DNA of 64,000 nucleotides from Lecanosticta acicola (lineage: Eukaryota > Ascomycota > Dothideomycetes > Mycosphaerellales > Mycosphaerellaceae). This document shows positions 42,490 to 52,364 of this stretch, piece by piece. A model generated the notes under the pieces. It ran no database searches, had not been told where the DNA came from, and worked only from the letters and a program-made list of their open reading frames with translations. Each line of letters begins with the position of its first letter. The first letter of the stretch is position 1. The stretch is taken from contig CAVMBE010000020.1 of assembly GCA_963674455.1 (NCBI GenBank), forward strand, positions 186,001 through 250,000, read 5' to 3'. A program made the translations under genes and the position numbers.

Positions 42490-43911
42490 TCACAGCTTTG
42501 CCATGTTCTCCGACTGTGATAACAAGTGCCTATACTCTCCGACAAAGGCCTCTATCGCTTTCGCAAAGCCATCCAGCTCACCATGACTCAGTACCAGGCT
42601 GAGCGAAACGAAGCCCCGTCGCGCGATGTAGTACCCACGCTCCAGCAAGAAGAGGTGCAGTAGGCCTCCCAAGACAGAATTCTCGTCCAGCAGGTCTTTG
42701 TGGCATTTGATCTGTTCCGCCGGGGCGCAGGTAAAATGGAAACACATGATGGATCCACGTCCGGTCACTTTCAACAGCGTTCCGCGCCCTATCTCCGACA
42801 ACGTCTCCCGGAGCTTTTCGCCGGTATCGTGAAGCTCCTGCGCTCGTTCCGGGGTGAATATCTGCTCCAGGCCTACTCTTCCAGCGGCCATGGTCAGGAC
42901 ATTGTTATTGAAAGTCCCTGCGTGCGCAAGTGCGTTGGATTTACGAGGATCGAAGAGGGACATGATTTTCTCGGAGCCCCCGAAGGCGCCTGTACGCGTC
43001 CGCCAATGAATTAGTAGCAAGAATACGGATAGGACGAAAAGTAATGTAATCAAATGAACTTTACCGAAAGACATTCCTCCACCTATATATTTCCCCAATA
43101 ATGTCAAATCCGGTCTCATTTCGAGGGGCAGTTGGCTCTGAATTCCACCTCCGGAATACATTCGACTTGTCATTACTTCGTCGTAAATCAGGACTGCTCC
43201 AACTTCATTGGCTGCTTTCCGTAGACCTTTTAGGAATTCGAGGTCTGCGGGTATGGCTCCTCCGGATCCGAGCATTGGTTCGATTATGATTGCCGCGATG
43301 TCGTCTCTATGCGCCGTGTTCCGTACAAAGGCATCAACAGATGAGAGGTCGTTGTACGTCGTTATCAACCATTCATGTGGCACATTCAACGGCGAAGACT
43401 CATAGCCTTTAAAATTGAAAGTTCCGCCGTGGTAAGCTCCGGCGAAACACAAGATCTTGGACCTCCCTCCGGTAGAGATCTTGGAGGCCGCGAGGGCGAG
43501 CAGTGTAGCTTCCGTGCCGGAATTCGTGAACCGGAGGAGATCGATGGAGGGGAATCGAAGTTTGATCTGCGCGGCCAGAAGCTGTTCGTCGGGATGTGTG
43601 GAGCCGTAGGAGAGGCCGTTGAGGGCTGTTTTTGTTATCGTGGAGAGGAGTTCGGGGTGGCTGTGGCCGTAGAGGGCTGCGGTGTATTCGTTGAGGAAGT
43701 CGGTGTAGGTGTTGCCGTCGGCGGAGGTGAGATGGGAGGCGGAGGCGGAGAGGATGTGCAGGGGGAAGGGAGGGTAGTGCAGGACTGTTCTGGTGTTTCC
43801 GCCTGGGAGGTGCGAGAGGGCGGTTTGGTGGTGGTTGTGGGAGAGGGGGTTTGTGGTTTTGTACGTTGCTTCGAGGGTTTCGTAAGCTTCTTGAGGGGTT
43901 TGGGGAGGCAT
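42490..43911 (-). CDS. Class III aminotransferase, glutamate-1-semialdehyde aminomutase-like, 448 aa
   Basis: Two exons, 43911..43065 and 42989..42490. The 75-nt intron (GTAAAG...GTACAG) is a multiple of three without stops. Retaining it would insert a hydrophobic stretch (LITLLFVLSVFLLLIHW) between GGGMSFG and AFGGSEK, so splicing is clearly right. PLP-enzyme motifs: HLTSADGNTYTDFLNEYTAA, GHSHPELLSTI, RFTNSGTEATLLALA, FAGAYHGG, AAIIIEPMLGSGG, LIYDEVMTSR (PLP-ring Asp) and LTLLGKYIGGG with the Schiff-base Lys. A late block is AGTFNNNVLTMAAG. Fungi make tetrapyrroles by the Shemin route, so this is more likely a transaminase or aminomutase of a secondary or amino-acid pathway than a HemL. Substrate unknown. 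Confidence 0.9.
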   Translation of the reverse strand: MPPQTPQEAYETLEATYKTTNPLSHNHHQTALSHLPGGNTRTVLHYPPFPLHILSASASHLTSADGNTYTDFLNEYTAALYGHSHPELLSTITKTALNGLSYGSTHPDEQLLAAQIKLRFPSIDLLRFTNSGTEATLLALAASKISTGGRSKILCFAGAYHGGTFNFKGYESSPLNVPHEWLITTYNDLSSVDAFVRNTAHRDDIAAIIIEPMLGSGGAIPADLEFLKGLRKAANEVGAVLIYDEVMTSRMYSGGGIQSQLPLEMRPDLTLLGKYIGGGMSFGKVHLITLLFVLSVFLLLIHWRTRTGAFGGSEKIMSLFDPRKSNALAHAGTFNNNVLTMAAGRVGLEQIFTPERAQELHDTGEKLRETLSEIGRGTLLKVTGRGSIMCFHFTCAPAEQIKCHKDLLDENSVLGGLLHLFLLERGYYIARRGFVSLSLVLSHGELDGFAKAIEAFVGEYRHLLSQSENMAKL

Positions 43912-44933
43912 TTTTTGGGGGTCGTATCATCAGATGTGGTGAGATTGGTTGCTGGAGGTTAAAGAGGGTGTGATTATAAGATAGACGGTGAGTAACTCCG
44001 ATTCCGATTCCGGGGTCTGGAGTTATAGCTAATGAGCTCCTGCAGGTCTGTGTTCTCGGGCAAGAACTGCCGGCGTACTGTTGGCCGTGACTGGCTTCAT
44101 GTTCCTGGCACCCGGTGTTCTTCGCCTTCGCACTGTCTTCTTACCGGGCACATCTTCTACTAACCATACAAAGCATCCGCTTCGCAACGAACGGATTCAA
44201 ATTTATGCCGGACGATCTACTCCGCGCCTTCTACGTTGTGGTACCAGCAACATCATTTGAAGGTAGCGCTTGACCGGATCTGAGCAAGAGACTCTCGAAA
44301 CGAGCAGGAGCAGTTTGACACTCAAGTTACTTTCGACTGAGGGAGCGAAGACCAATATGTCTTTGGGTTCTGATACTGAAAAGCCCAGACTGCATCCTAT
44401 TCCAACTCTTAGGGTCCGTGGCTGTCTCTGTGGGCTTTGTCGCTGGGTAACTCGAGCTTCCATCGTTCGCCAGCCATTTCTGGATACGTCTCCGGTTGCT
44501 TGCATTTCTCAAAGTCTTGCTTGCAAGCCAGATGCGGAGAAAACGCTGTCGAACTAGTCGTGCTCAGAAATCGCTACAACAATGCCTCTGCCGTGACCCA
44601 ACAGGCGAGATATATGGCCTTGATCCACGTCTCAACCCTCACCTGGATGAAAAAGATTGAGGGCGTGTTTCGACGGCCCGACCAATCACATGCGAGCTAG
44701 CGTAATCTCTAGCCGCCCATGCCAATGGCACTCTTGCATTAAAACACCTGATGGGGCTTCAGAAACATGCTCGCAAGGATGACCGTGTGAAATGTGAACT
44801 TGGAATTCCGCCACATTCAGGGGCGCGCGCGTTTATTTCCATGCGGCGCAGAACTTCTCTCGAACCTCAAATCACGCCTGTTGCATACAATGCTGGAGCA
44901 CTTGTTGCCGACGGGACGTTCGCTCTTTTTGAA
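43912..44933. other. Intergenic, nothing supported
   Basis: About 1 kb between divergent genes. Frames up to about 100 codons (for example 44270-44557) have no motifs. A longer plus-strand frame at 43375-43962 mostly overlaps the aminotransferase antisense and is not coding. Confidence 0.4.
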
Positions 44934-46011
44934 ATGCTCAGCTGGACCAAGCAGTCGCTGCATATATGTCTTGCTTTCGCAATCTTCACTCTTCTCTGGA
45001 TTTCTGTCTACATCAAATGGCATACTGCACCCCATCAGGTTCCGGCTTTCACCAGATTTGAAGATTACATACACGACTCCAAGCAGCCTGCTGTTGTAAT
45101 CGCAAGCCGACTTCAAGATAACACGAGTTGGATGCGGACGGCTTTTCCAAGATGGCATCACCATATTTATGTCACCGATGATCCCAAGGCTTCGTTACAA
45201 GTACCCTTGAACAAAGGGCGAGAGGCCATGGTCTACCTCACGTAAGATGAATGTTATGTAACGCTCTCGCGAATCAAATTAACGTGCTTATAGCTACATA
45301 ATCGAAAACTATGAACATTTGCCGTCGATCACCATATTCCAACACGCGGAGCGATATCAATGGCATAATGATGACCCACTATACGATGGCAAGCGAGTAT
45401 TGAGCCGGCTCAACATGTCGCATGTTCAGCAAGAAGGCTATGTGAGTCTTCGCTGCGTTTGGACGCTGGGTTGTCCGGCAGATCTTCATCCGCACTTGGA
45501 AGAACAACAAGGGCCGCCAAGCAGCGAGGAAGATGTTGGTAATCCGCCTGCTGGTTTTTATTATAAGGCAGCCTTCTTGTCGTTATTTCCCGGCGAGACT
45601 GTTCCGACAGACATTGGGGCGCCATGTTGCGCCCAATTTGCCGTTGCGGATTGGGCGATTCGTCGACGTCCCCAGAGTGACTATGAAAGGTTTCGTCAAT
45701 GGCTACTAGACACTGATCTGAGCGATCACATCAGCGGACGGATCTTGGAATACTCGTGGCATAGTGAGTACATTTTGAAGAAGAATCGTTTCCAAGCAAG
45801 CTGACCCCTTGGAGTTATTTTCGGTAAAGACGCGGTCTCTTGTCCCAATGCACGAGACTGTTATTGCTCGCTCTACGGGCTTTGCGACCTAGTGTGCGAA
45901 GAAGAAGGTGTTTGCAAGTCGCAGTATACCTTGCCAACTTCCTCTGTGCTGCCTGAAGGATGGCCGGACTTTGGCTGGGATGGCGAATGGCAGAATGCAA
46001 CAGATTTTTGA
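44934..46011 (+). CDS. DUF3431 family protein, type II membrane-anchored, 324 aa
   Basis: Three exons: 44934..45241, 45294..45763 and 45815..46011, with introns of 52 and 51 nt. The N-terminal HICLAFAIFTLLWISVYIKW (about residues 10-29) is a signal anchor, so the C-terminal domain should face the secretory lumen or outside. DUF3431 features: VVIASRLQDNTSWM, HIYVTDDP, YIIENYEHLPSITIFQHAER, GYVSLRCVWTLGCPADLHPH, VPTDIGAPCCAQFAVADWAI and DHISGRILEYSWHIIFGKDA. The Cys-rich end (CPNARDCYCSLYGLCD) and WPDFGWDGEW complete it. The family resembles glycosyltransferase-like folds, but activity is not established. An upstream in-frame ATG at 44841 would add 31 residues before the anchor; I prefer 44934. 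Confidence 0.85.
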
Positions 46012-46485
46012 TTCTCGAGATTTGGTACGTAGTTCTGGAGTACGGTTTACAGCTTCTTCGCATGAGAATTGGGTTCAAGAAGACTGACAATTTGGACTAA
46101 AATGCTGTAAAGATAAGCCTCGCAAGACGCACCTGTGATGTAATTACGCCCCCACTGGAATATAGTCATGGCTTCTTTACGACGGAAGTGGAACATCCTG
46201 ATGAAGAAGGGAGGTTTGAGATCATGGATGATTTGGCAGCGCTCAATCAAAGGAGAGACGCATTCCATTAGATCCACGAATCTGGTCTTGATGTTGCCCT
46301 GCCGAGCCAAGCTTTCAAAACAATTGCGGGACCTGGTAAAAAGTGTCTTCAAAATTCATCCTTGGAAGTCGTTATATATCGATAGCATGCAACAAGTCGA
46401 CTCCAACCCGTCCAAGAGAAGCACAAGCGGAGAAGACTAGTTCTTTGAACCACAATGAGCACGTTCACAGCTGTCATGGAACCCT
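46012..46485. other. Intergenic / possible eroded gene 5' part
   Basis: Short frames only (for example 46168-46440, basic, no motif). It could hold the lost start of the 2EXR-like remnant that follows. Confidence 0.3.
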
Positions 46486-46860
46486 TTGCCGCAGGAGCCC
46501 GCAATTATCTTCGCCCACCGCACCATCCGAAGTGAAATACTTCCCATGTTTTATGGGAATCTCAAGATACGCTTGAAGCCTGCGGTCGAGGCGGAGACTG
46601 ATCTCGGTCGGATGAGTGATCAAGTTCCTCGTATACTACTGCACGTTTGGATTAATAGAGGGGGGAGAGAGCGGAAGGGCCCAAGGATTGGACGGGAGCG
46701 GTTACGGAAGAACTGTGGACGTGGCGGCCTGTTGCGGGAGGACGCGGTAAAGGCAGTATGTGCCGTTCTTGATCGAGACGATGTCACCATGAGGCTGGCT
46801 TCCATTCCTTTGGGGAAGATTCAGCTTGGGAGTATGGAAGTCGCGGAGAGAAGGTACTGA
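46486..46860 (+). pseudogene. Possible 2EXR/F-box-like remnant
   Basis: The frame contains AIIFAHRTIRSEILPMFYGN, which matches the second conserved block of fungal 2EXR proteins (compare KQIRAEVLPIHYGQNTF in the intact gene at 36485). The defining N-terminal LP.ELR block is missing and no ATG starts this frame. The rest is Arg/Gly-rich and only loosely protein-like, ending MEVAERRY. I read it as an eroded fragment. A short 5' exon beyond a splice site is an alternative. Confidence 0.35.
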
Positions 46861-46984
46861 TCAATCGAGCAGAATATCATTGCCATTGAAGAGACTGTGT
46901 GGCAAGTCGATACAGTCCATTGGAATGACATCCAGCCTTCTTCCTTCTGCTCGCCCGGGAGCGAAAGATTTAGATGTCCAACAG

Positions 46985-48407
46985 CTAGAAGCCGTACAAA
47001 TTATCCGGCTCCTTGTAATAGAAGAACGCCACAGCTATGATCAAATACCAGCCTACCAACATCAGACCTTCCAGATAATTCGACGTCCCGCCTCGAATTA
47101 GTACGTTGACCACGAGCACGCTGAGAAAGAACACAACAGTCTCAAAGAGCTGGAAATGTAGCGTGAGGTCCTTTCCCATGATCCAGGCAAGGATCACTAG
47201 AAGTGGAGTCACAAACAGGGCGATTTGCAGACCACTCCCGAGATCCACGAGGAGAGCCAGGTTCATCTTCCCTTTCCAGGAGACAATCACGGCAGTTACG
47301 TGCTCCGCTGCGTTCGTCACGATGGGCAGGAGAATGATTCCGATGAAAGTCTTGGACATGGGCGTGCTGTCCACGATCGGGTTGATAGCATCGACCAGGA
47401 ACTCCGCGCAGAATCCCACGCACACGGTCGTTAGAATCAGTGTTGTGAGCGCACTCCATAGGCCAAGAGTCCTGCCGTCTTCTTCCGCGTTCTCCGCTCG
47501 CGCAACATCCGGGTTGACTTCTTCGCCGGGCTCTGGCTCTCCATGCTTGCCTTCTTCCTGATCATCCGTAAAGAGGCCGGAGTGCGTTCTGAGCTGGAAG
47601 ACGAGGTAGAAGACGTACACCACCGCAAGGATGACAGCGGTGCCACGGGAGACCTGGATAATTTCGACTGTATCGCCGTCTTTGGAGTTGAGGAGGGTGG
47701 CGTAGAGAATGGCCGGTACAACGAGAGCGCCAGCCGCGAGCATCATGAGAGCGGTCATGATCCTAGCCACTGTGCTGTCGAAGGTAGATTCTCGTCTCCT
47801 GATACCACCGGCGATGAAGCAGCATCCGAGGACCTAGGATCGTGAGCTTCTGAGTCTTGAGAGTAATTTTCTCGGTACTTACAAGTAGAATGTTCACCAG
47901 TACACTCCCCAACAAGCTCGCCTGGATAAGACGATACTCGCCCTTCATAAGCGCAATAATACTGACAATCAACTCAATCGCATTCCCGAACGTCGCATTG
48001 AGTAGACCTCCAATCTGCGGACCAGCAACGGCCGAGAGCTCCTCCGTAGCGAAGGAAAGCATGGCAGCCAGAGGTATGATTGCCAGGAAATTCAAGACGA
48101 ATATTGCAATCGGGGGCCAGTCCACAACTCCGGCTGCGATTCCGAAAGGTACGAAGACGAGCAACACATTGATCCAGCTGTTGCTCACTACAGCCCAAAA
48201 AGTCTGTCCAACTTGTCGCGGCCAACTTCGGAGTCCATGTTGGTGCTGAGACAGATGATCCCTGGCCATAGACTGGAATGGCCGTGGGTGATCCAGTAAG
48301 GCGGTGCTTTCGTCGGCGCCATGGATGTGCGAATGCTGCATCGCTTTGAGGCCAAGGTCTCCCCGTCCTAGGCGATTCTGCCTGGATCGGAGCTGTGATG
48401 CTGACAT
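46985..48407 (-). CDS. Vacuolar-type Ca2+/H+ exchanger (CAX family, Vcx1-like), 457 aa
   Basis: Two exons, 48407..47883 and 47833..46985, with a 49-nt intron that splits VNILL from VLGCCFIAGG. The N-terminal 60 residues are a cytosolic tail. About eleven hydrophobic segments follow with the two CaCA repeats: GGLLNATFGNAIELIVSIIA (alpha-1, GNAIE) and PIVTNAAEHVTAVIVSWKGK (alpha-2, NAAEH). The acidic loop between the halves (EEGKHGEPEPGEEVNPD) is typical. The C-terminus is YYKEPDNLYGF. Known relatives load Ca2+ into the vacuole using the proton gradient and shape calcineurin signalling. Family and orientation are clear; vacuolar location is inferred from relatives. Confidence 0.93.
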
Positions 48408-48934
48408 CCTGTTGTGTTAGGTCAGAGCAATGCTGTTCGATAGAAGATCAGCATTGAAGAGTCGGGTATGAACGGGAGGTAGGGATACGTCAACATCGCG
48501 TGTGTTGATCTCGTTTACCGTTTACGTCATTGTAACCGAGGACCGTTGCACAGGTTGATTAAAAAGCTTAAGTTGACCGCTCCTCCGGGTTGCGAAGCGA
48601 TCTTTTGCGTCGGTTAAAGGTCAGCATATAATTATTCTGGGATGGTCTTAGACCTCCAGCATGACAACTTGAACGTTGGTAGCACGAGGCAGTCCGGGCG
48701 CAGCTGCTAACGGAGTCGCCTAATCTGGCCTAGCGCGGGATCCAAACAATAAGTGAATGTTGAATGCATTTCAAAGGAAATGGCAGCGTGTTTAGTGAAC
48801 AGGAGATTGAAAGAGCAGTCAATGGCTTGGAATTGCCGGGGTAAGGCAAGACGCCAAGAGCTTGCTCATGCCTCAGATTTTGGGCAGATAGCGAGGACGG
48901 TTTCTGCCCTTCGGTATCGTAACAGGTGTGCATT
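48408..48934. other. Intergenic, exchanger promoter side
   Basis: About 530 bases between the exchanger start and the 3' end of the S33 pseudogene. No coding content recognised. Confidence 0.35.
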
Positions 48935-50923
48935 CTAGATCATCAATTCTTGAACAGGATGCGCAAGCTCGGACAACGCCTCGCGCAAGCTATGAAGATC
49001 TGAAACTTGCTCTTTGGTCTTAAGTGGCATGTCGCCAATGAAAGGCAAGTAGTCAGGCAGACAGATTGTGTCGTCCAAGGGCAGTCTGCCTGTTTGGAAG
49101 TATTCACGCACACGAAGTGCAGTGCATGTCGATGGATTAGCGTGCGAGCAATGCCCCTCAGATGCTTGCTACAGCACGATTGAGCCTAGAAATAGAGTTG
49201 ATACCCGACGAGCGTTTCGCAGTGGTGTTACGGTATCGAACGTATTTCCGATAATGAGCAGCGGATGAGAAGTGTTGCCTTGTATCTCGTCTTCGAAAGT
49301 CCAAGCAGGCCTATCCATGATACCGATGCAGGACATCTTGTGCCTCGCCCAGCTGAGGCTGAACCAGCGGCTTTGCTTCGTGAGCATGGCAAAGTAAGAC
49401 TTGAAGTCCTTTTTACTCAACACTCCAGCTCGGTGATTTGCGCTATCCATGCATTCTATTGACGGTGTTGAGCCGAGAATACCAAAGTAGTTCTTGGTCA
49501 TGCAACCGTCGGAGGCTTTGCGACAATTCCCAAGTGACGCAGCAGCCTCTAGCTGACCTTGTTTGCTGGTAGCAATTTCGGTCACATTGCCCCTCACAAA
49601 CTCTGCCAGAAGTCGGAATACATCCTCAGCGGCCGAATACGGGAACGCCATAGCATTGATCAAGCGGAGGTAAAAGTCATCGAATGTGATTACGATCGGA
49701 TCCTTCGTCGATGGGTCCACTGGTGCAACTGGCACAGGCCCTTGCTTCAGCTCAGTTAGGACTCGCGTTATTTCCGCTTCGATGTCCGCGCCCGATTCTC
49801 CGGTGAAGAGTGGGCACTTGGAAGGGCCAGCCTGGTGGCAATAGTCACACAGCCTTTTGAGTACGTTGTCGGAGTCTTGCAGATTTGCAAGCCATCGTCC
49901 TTGATAATAGTCGTCCGGGTCCAGAACCCCATCGATGACAAGCCTTCCCACTCGGTCAGGATGCATTGATGCGAATGTCTGTCCAAGTAGACTACCATAG
50001 CTGAAACCCCAAAACTGAAGCAACTCTCTTCCAATCCGCCGCCTAGCTCTTTGAGCGACGCCTTCGATCCATTTTTAAGATTCTTTGCCCGAGATGACCA
50101 TGTCCTCGACTTTCGTCTCTCTCCATTCTCCGTGGGCCTCGATGAACGCAAACATATCTTTGACAACCTGAGGCGTGTTGAGGTATCTTAGAATACCCCC
50201 CTCATCTTCCAGAGAGCAGCTTCGGCCCAAAACCTCAGTTCTAGCCCATTCCATAGCAAGCGAAGGGTTCGTCTCGAACATTGCTCCATAATCCATGCGT
50301 GTGAGTAGCCATGTTTGTTGTGAGAAAGCATCGGAGAAGCAGTCCAGCGACGGCGTAGTATACTTGACACCACGCGGATCAAATCCCAGGATATCAAAGA
50401 ACTTGCTTGGATGATTGTCTTCGAGATCTGCAACTGGAGGATCGGAAGACGCATCGACGATAGTCTGGATAGCTCGGCCGCGAGAAATGACATGATCAAC
50501 TCCGGACTCGCCGGGTCCTTCAGGGTTAATCAGGATCGCCCCGCCGTAGTCAGGATGGTTCACGGAGACTTTTGCAGGGAGTCTGGCGATGGCAATAGCG
50601 GCACGCTTTTGCAGCTGTTCTTCCTTGGAAGCATTCCAGTTCAGCGGTACGTGCAAGCGGGCACACTGGAGTCCGTTATAGCATGGCACATACTGCAGAT
50701 GAGTGCTCGGCTCTATCTTGAGAGCAGGTCAGTACCCTGATTCGTGATACGGAACAGCGAAGGCGAGGCTTGATGAGAATGATCTACCAACATTGTGCCA
50801 GTTGAAAGGTCGGTCATCAGCTTTCAGTGGCTTTTGGAGATGTCCCTCATCGAATTGGGCGGAAGCTCCTTGTACGGCACCGGCTACCGCAGCGTACCAC
50901 AGAGCGATGAACATCTTCAGCAA
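48935..50923 (-). pseudogene. Secreted S33 peptidase (TAP-like) with two in-frame stops
   Basis: Exon 1 (50923..50788) encodes a signal peptide, MLKMFIALWYAAVAGAVQGA. A 75-nt intron (50787..50713) leads into exon 2, which is open to 48935 except for TAA at 50077-50075 and TAG at 49171-49169. The full model is 637 codons, as expected. Motifs in one frame: PCYNGLQCARLHVPLNW, GAILINPEGPGESG, FDILGFDPRG, QFWGFSYGSLLGQTFASMHP (nucleophile Ser), VIDGVLDPDDYY, LLIIGNTFDTVTPLRNARR (Asp) and, after the second stop, QASEGHCSHANPSTCTAL (His). The first stop could be removed by a weak 84-nt GTCATC...CTTCAG intron. No splice removes the second. Termination at either stop loses the catalytic His. The absence of frameshifts implies recent loss, or recoding. 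Confidence 0.78.
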
Positions 50924-51196
50924 TGCACGACGTTGTTCTTTCGCTGCGAGAACAGATAGATGCAGAAACTTGAGTGCCTGTCAGATATGCTGGCCGACAA
51001 TGACGTCACTCGTCAATATTTGAATGGACGCGTCAAATTGGATCCCTGCCGGACTTCACGACGTCGTATCTTTCTCCTCCCATCATTCGACATCGCTGCG
51101 CGTTATTTCATGCGTAGAATATTCGTCTTGCCATCATTAAAGATTTAGTAAGCTAATATCAGCTCGAAACTACCTCAGCCCGCGCGCCTTTCACGC
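50924..51196. other. Spacer between divergent pseudogenes
   Basis: About 270 bases of AT-balanced sequence between the S33 start and the SMP-30-like remnant. Nothing recognised. Confidence 0.3.
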
Positions 51197-51746
51197 ATGC
51201 AGACGAGAGCCTGCTCGGAATCGTCAACATTCCTGGGCAAAAGGGTTGACGCCCCTCCGAGTATAACAATCATGCTTCATGTCAGCAGGAAGAATTATGG
51301 GCTAGACCAGATCGAAGTGTCACCCGATGGCGTATACCTATACTACCAGCCCGGTAATGATCGGTCTATCGCATCAAGACACCTTAAATCGACGCCACCC
51401 ACGCCGTATCGACCCTGGCCGAGTCGCTTGGAGACCAAGCCGAAGCTGTGGCTCTGACACCGACTACGGGCGGCAGTACGATAGATGCGAATGGAAGCAT
51501 CTACCTCAACTACACCAATATGCTTGCAATCTGGAAAGTGACACCGGAAGGCCGCGCGACGATTTTCGTACAGAACGACGACCTGCTCAGGACAGATCCG
51601 ATATGGGTCAGAAGCTTTGGTTGCCAGCATTCCAGACGCGTCCGTAGGGAGACGGCTTGATGGCAGATGGCCCGAACTATATTTTCACGTATTCGATTGA
51701 AGCTGGACCTTCGCCGATTGACCATGCTAATGTGGATATCATGTAA
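51197..51746 (+). pseudogene. SMP-30 / major-royal-jelly-like beta-propeller pseudogene (C-terminal part)
   Basis: Three frames carry consecutive propeller blocks. Frame one has YGLDQIEVSPDGVYLYYQP (to about 51350). After a shift and a TAA the next has THAVSTLAESLGDQAEAVAL and TPTTGGSTIDANGSIYLNYT, then LAIWKVTPEGRATIFVQNDD. A second shift near 51600 gives GQKLWLPAFQTRP. The last block (DGPNYIFTYSIEAGPSPIDH) ends at TAA 51744-51746. These match the C-terminal half of fungal SMP-30/MRJP-like lactonase-type proteins. No N-terminal half is found upstream, where the S33 gene begins. Frameshifts and truncation indicate a dead gene. Confidence 0.72.
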
Positions 51747-51979
51747 AGGCATCATCGAAAGTGGCGTCTGTAAAGACGACATACTGAGCGGATCCAGCAC
51801 CACTGACCTTGGAAACTCGCAACAAGACTGCCGAATACCAGGACTTCTGGAATGTAGCAATGTGAAAATCGTTGTTCCGAAAACGATACTCTTAAAGAAT
51901 ATATGTCGTCGTGAAAGATGTCATATCGTAGACCGCATCACCTGGTCATCTCACAAGCATCTCCACAACACCGGCGGAT

Positions 51980-52364
51980 TTAGGATGGCTTGTAGGTAGA
52001 ATCGGCAGCTGGATCATTTGGACCTCCATCAGATACAGTCGCGGCAGTGCTAATACCACCATCCTTTGCAGTACCGCCGACACCGTAGTTAGGGTTGCCC
52101 TCGTGGGCTTCTCCCTTCTTCTGTGATGGAAGATCGCCACTCGTCTATGGTGAGCCGTGGCTACAAAGGACTTGTAAAAGAAACTCACGTCGTGCTTCTG
52201 GTCTTATGTTCGCCAGATCCTGCGGTATCTCCAGAAGGTTGATATGCCCTGTCCTGCTGAGTCTGAGCAGCATCTGGGCCGCCGTCGGCTACCGTGGCTG
52301 CTGTAGAAAGACCTCCATCCTGAGCAGTGCCGCCAACGCCGTAGTTTGGATTTCCTTCAGACAT
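51980..52364 (-). CDS. Small two-repeat protein (GNPNYGVGGTA repeats), 111 aa
   Basis: Exon 1 (52364..52189) encodes MSEGNPNYGVGGTAQDGG, then LSTAATVADGGPDAAQTQQD and a Gly/Ser linker. Exon 2 (52139..51980) encodes EAHEGNPNYGVGGTAKDGGI, then STAATVSDGGPNDPAADSTY and ends KPS. The two units are clear internal duplicates about 60 residues apart. The intron has a perfect donor (GTGAGT) but the phase works only with a GACGAG acceptor (49 nt). The better-looking CATCACAG acceptor would shift the frame. Similar small hydrophilic, Gly-rich fungal proteins are often linked to conidia or stress, but I do not assign a function. If the CACAG site is used the gene is broken. Confidence 0.6.

Noticed and set aside
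43375..43962. Plus-strand 195-codon frame, Gly/Val/Glu-rich
   Set aside because: It lies opposite the N-terminal exon of the aminotransferase; composition reflects antisense Pro/Ser/Thr codons.
46168..46440. Plus-strand basic frame of 90 codons
   Set aside because: No motif, no supported neighbours, and an equally long minus-strand frame overlaps it.
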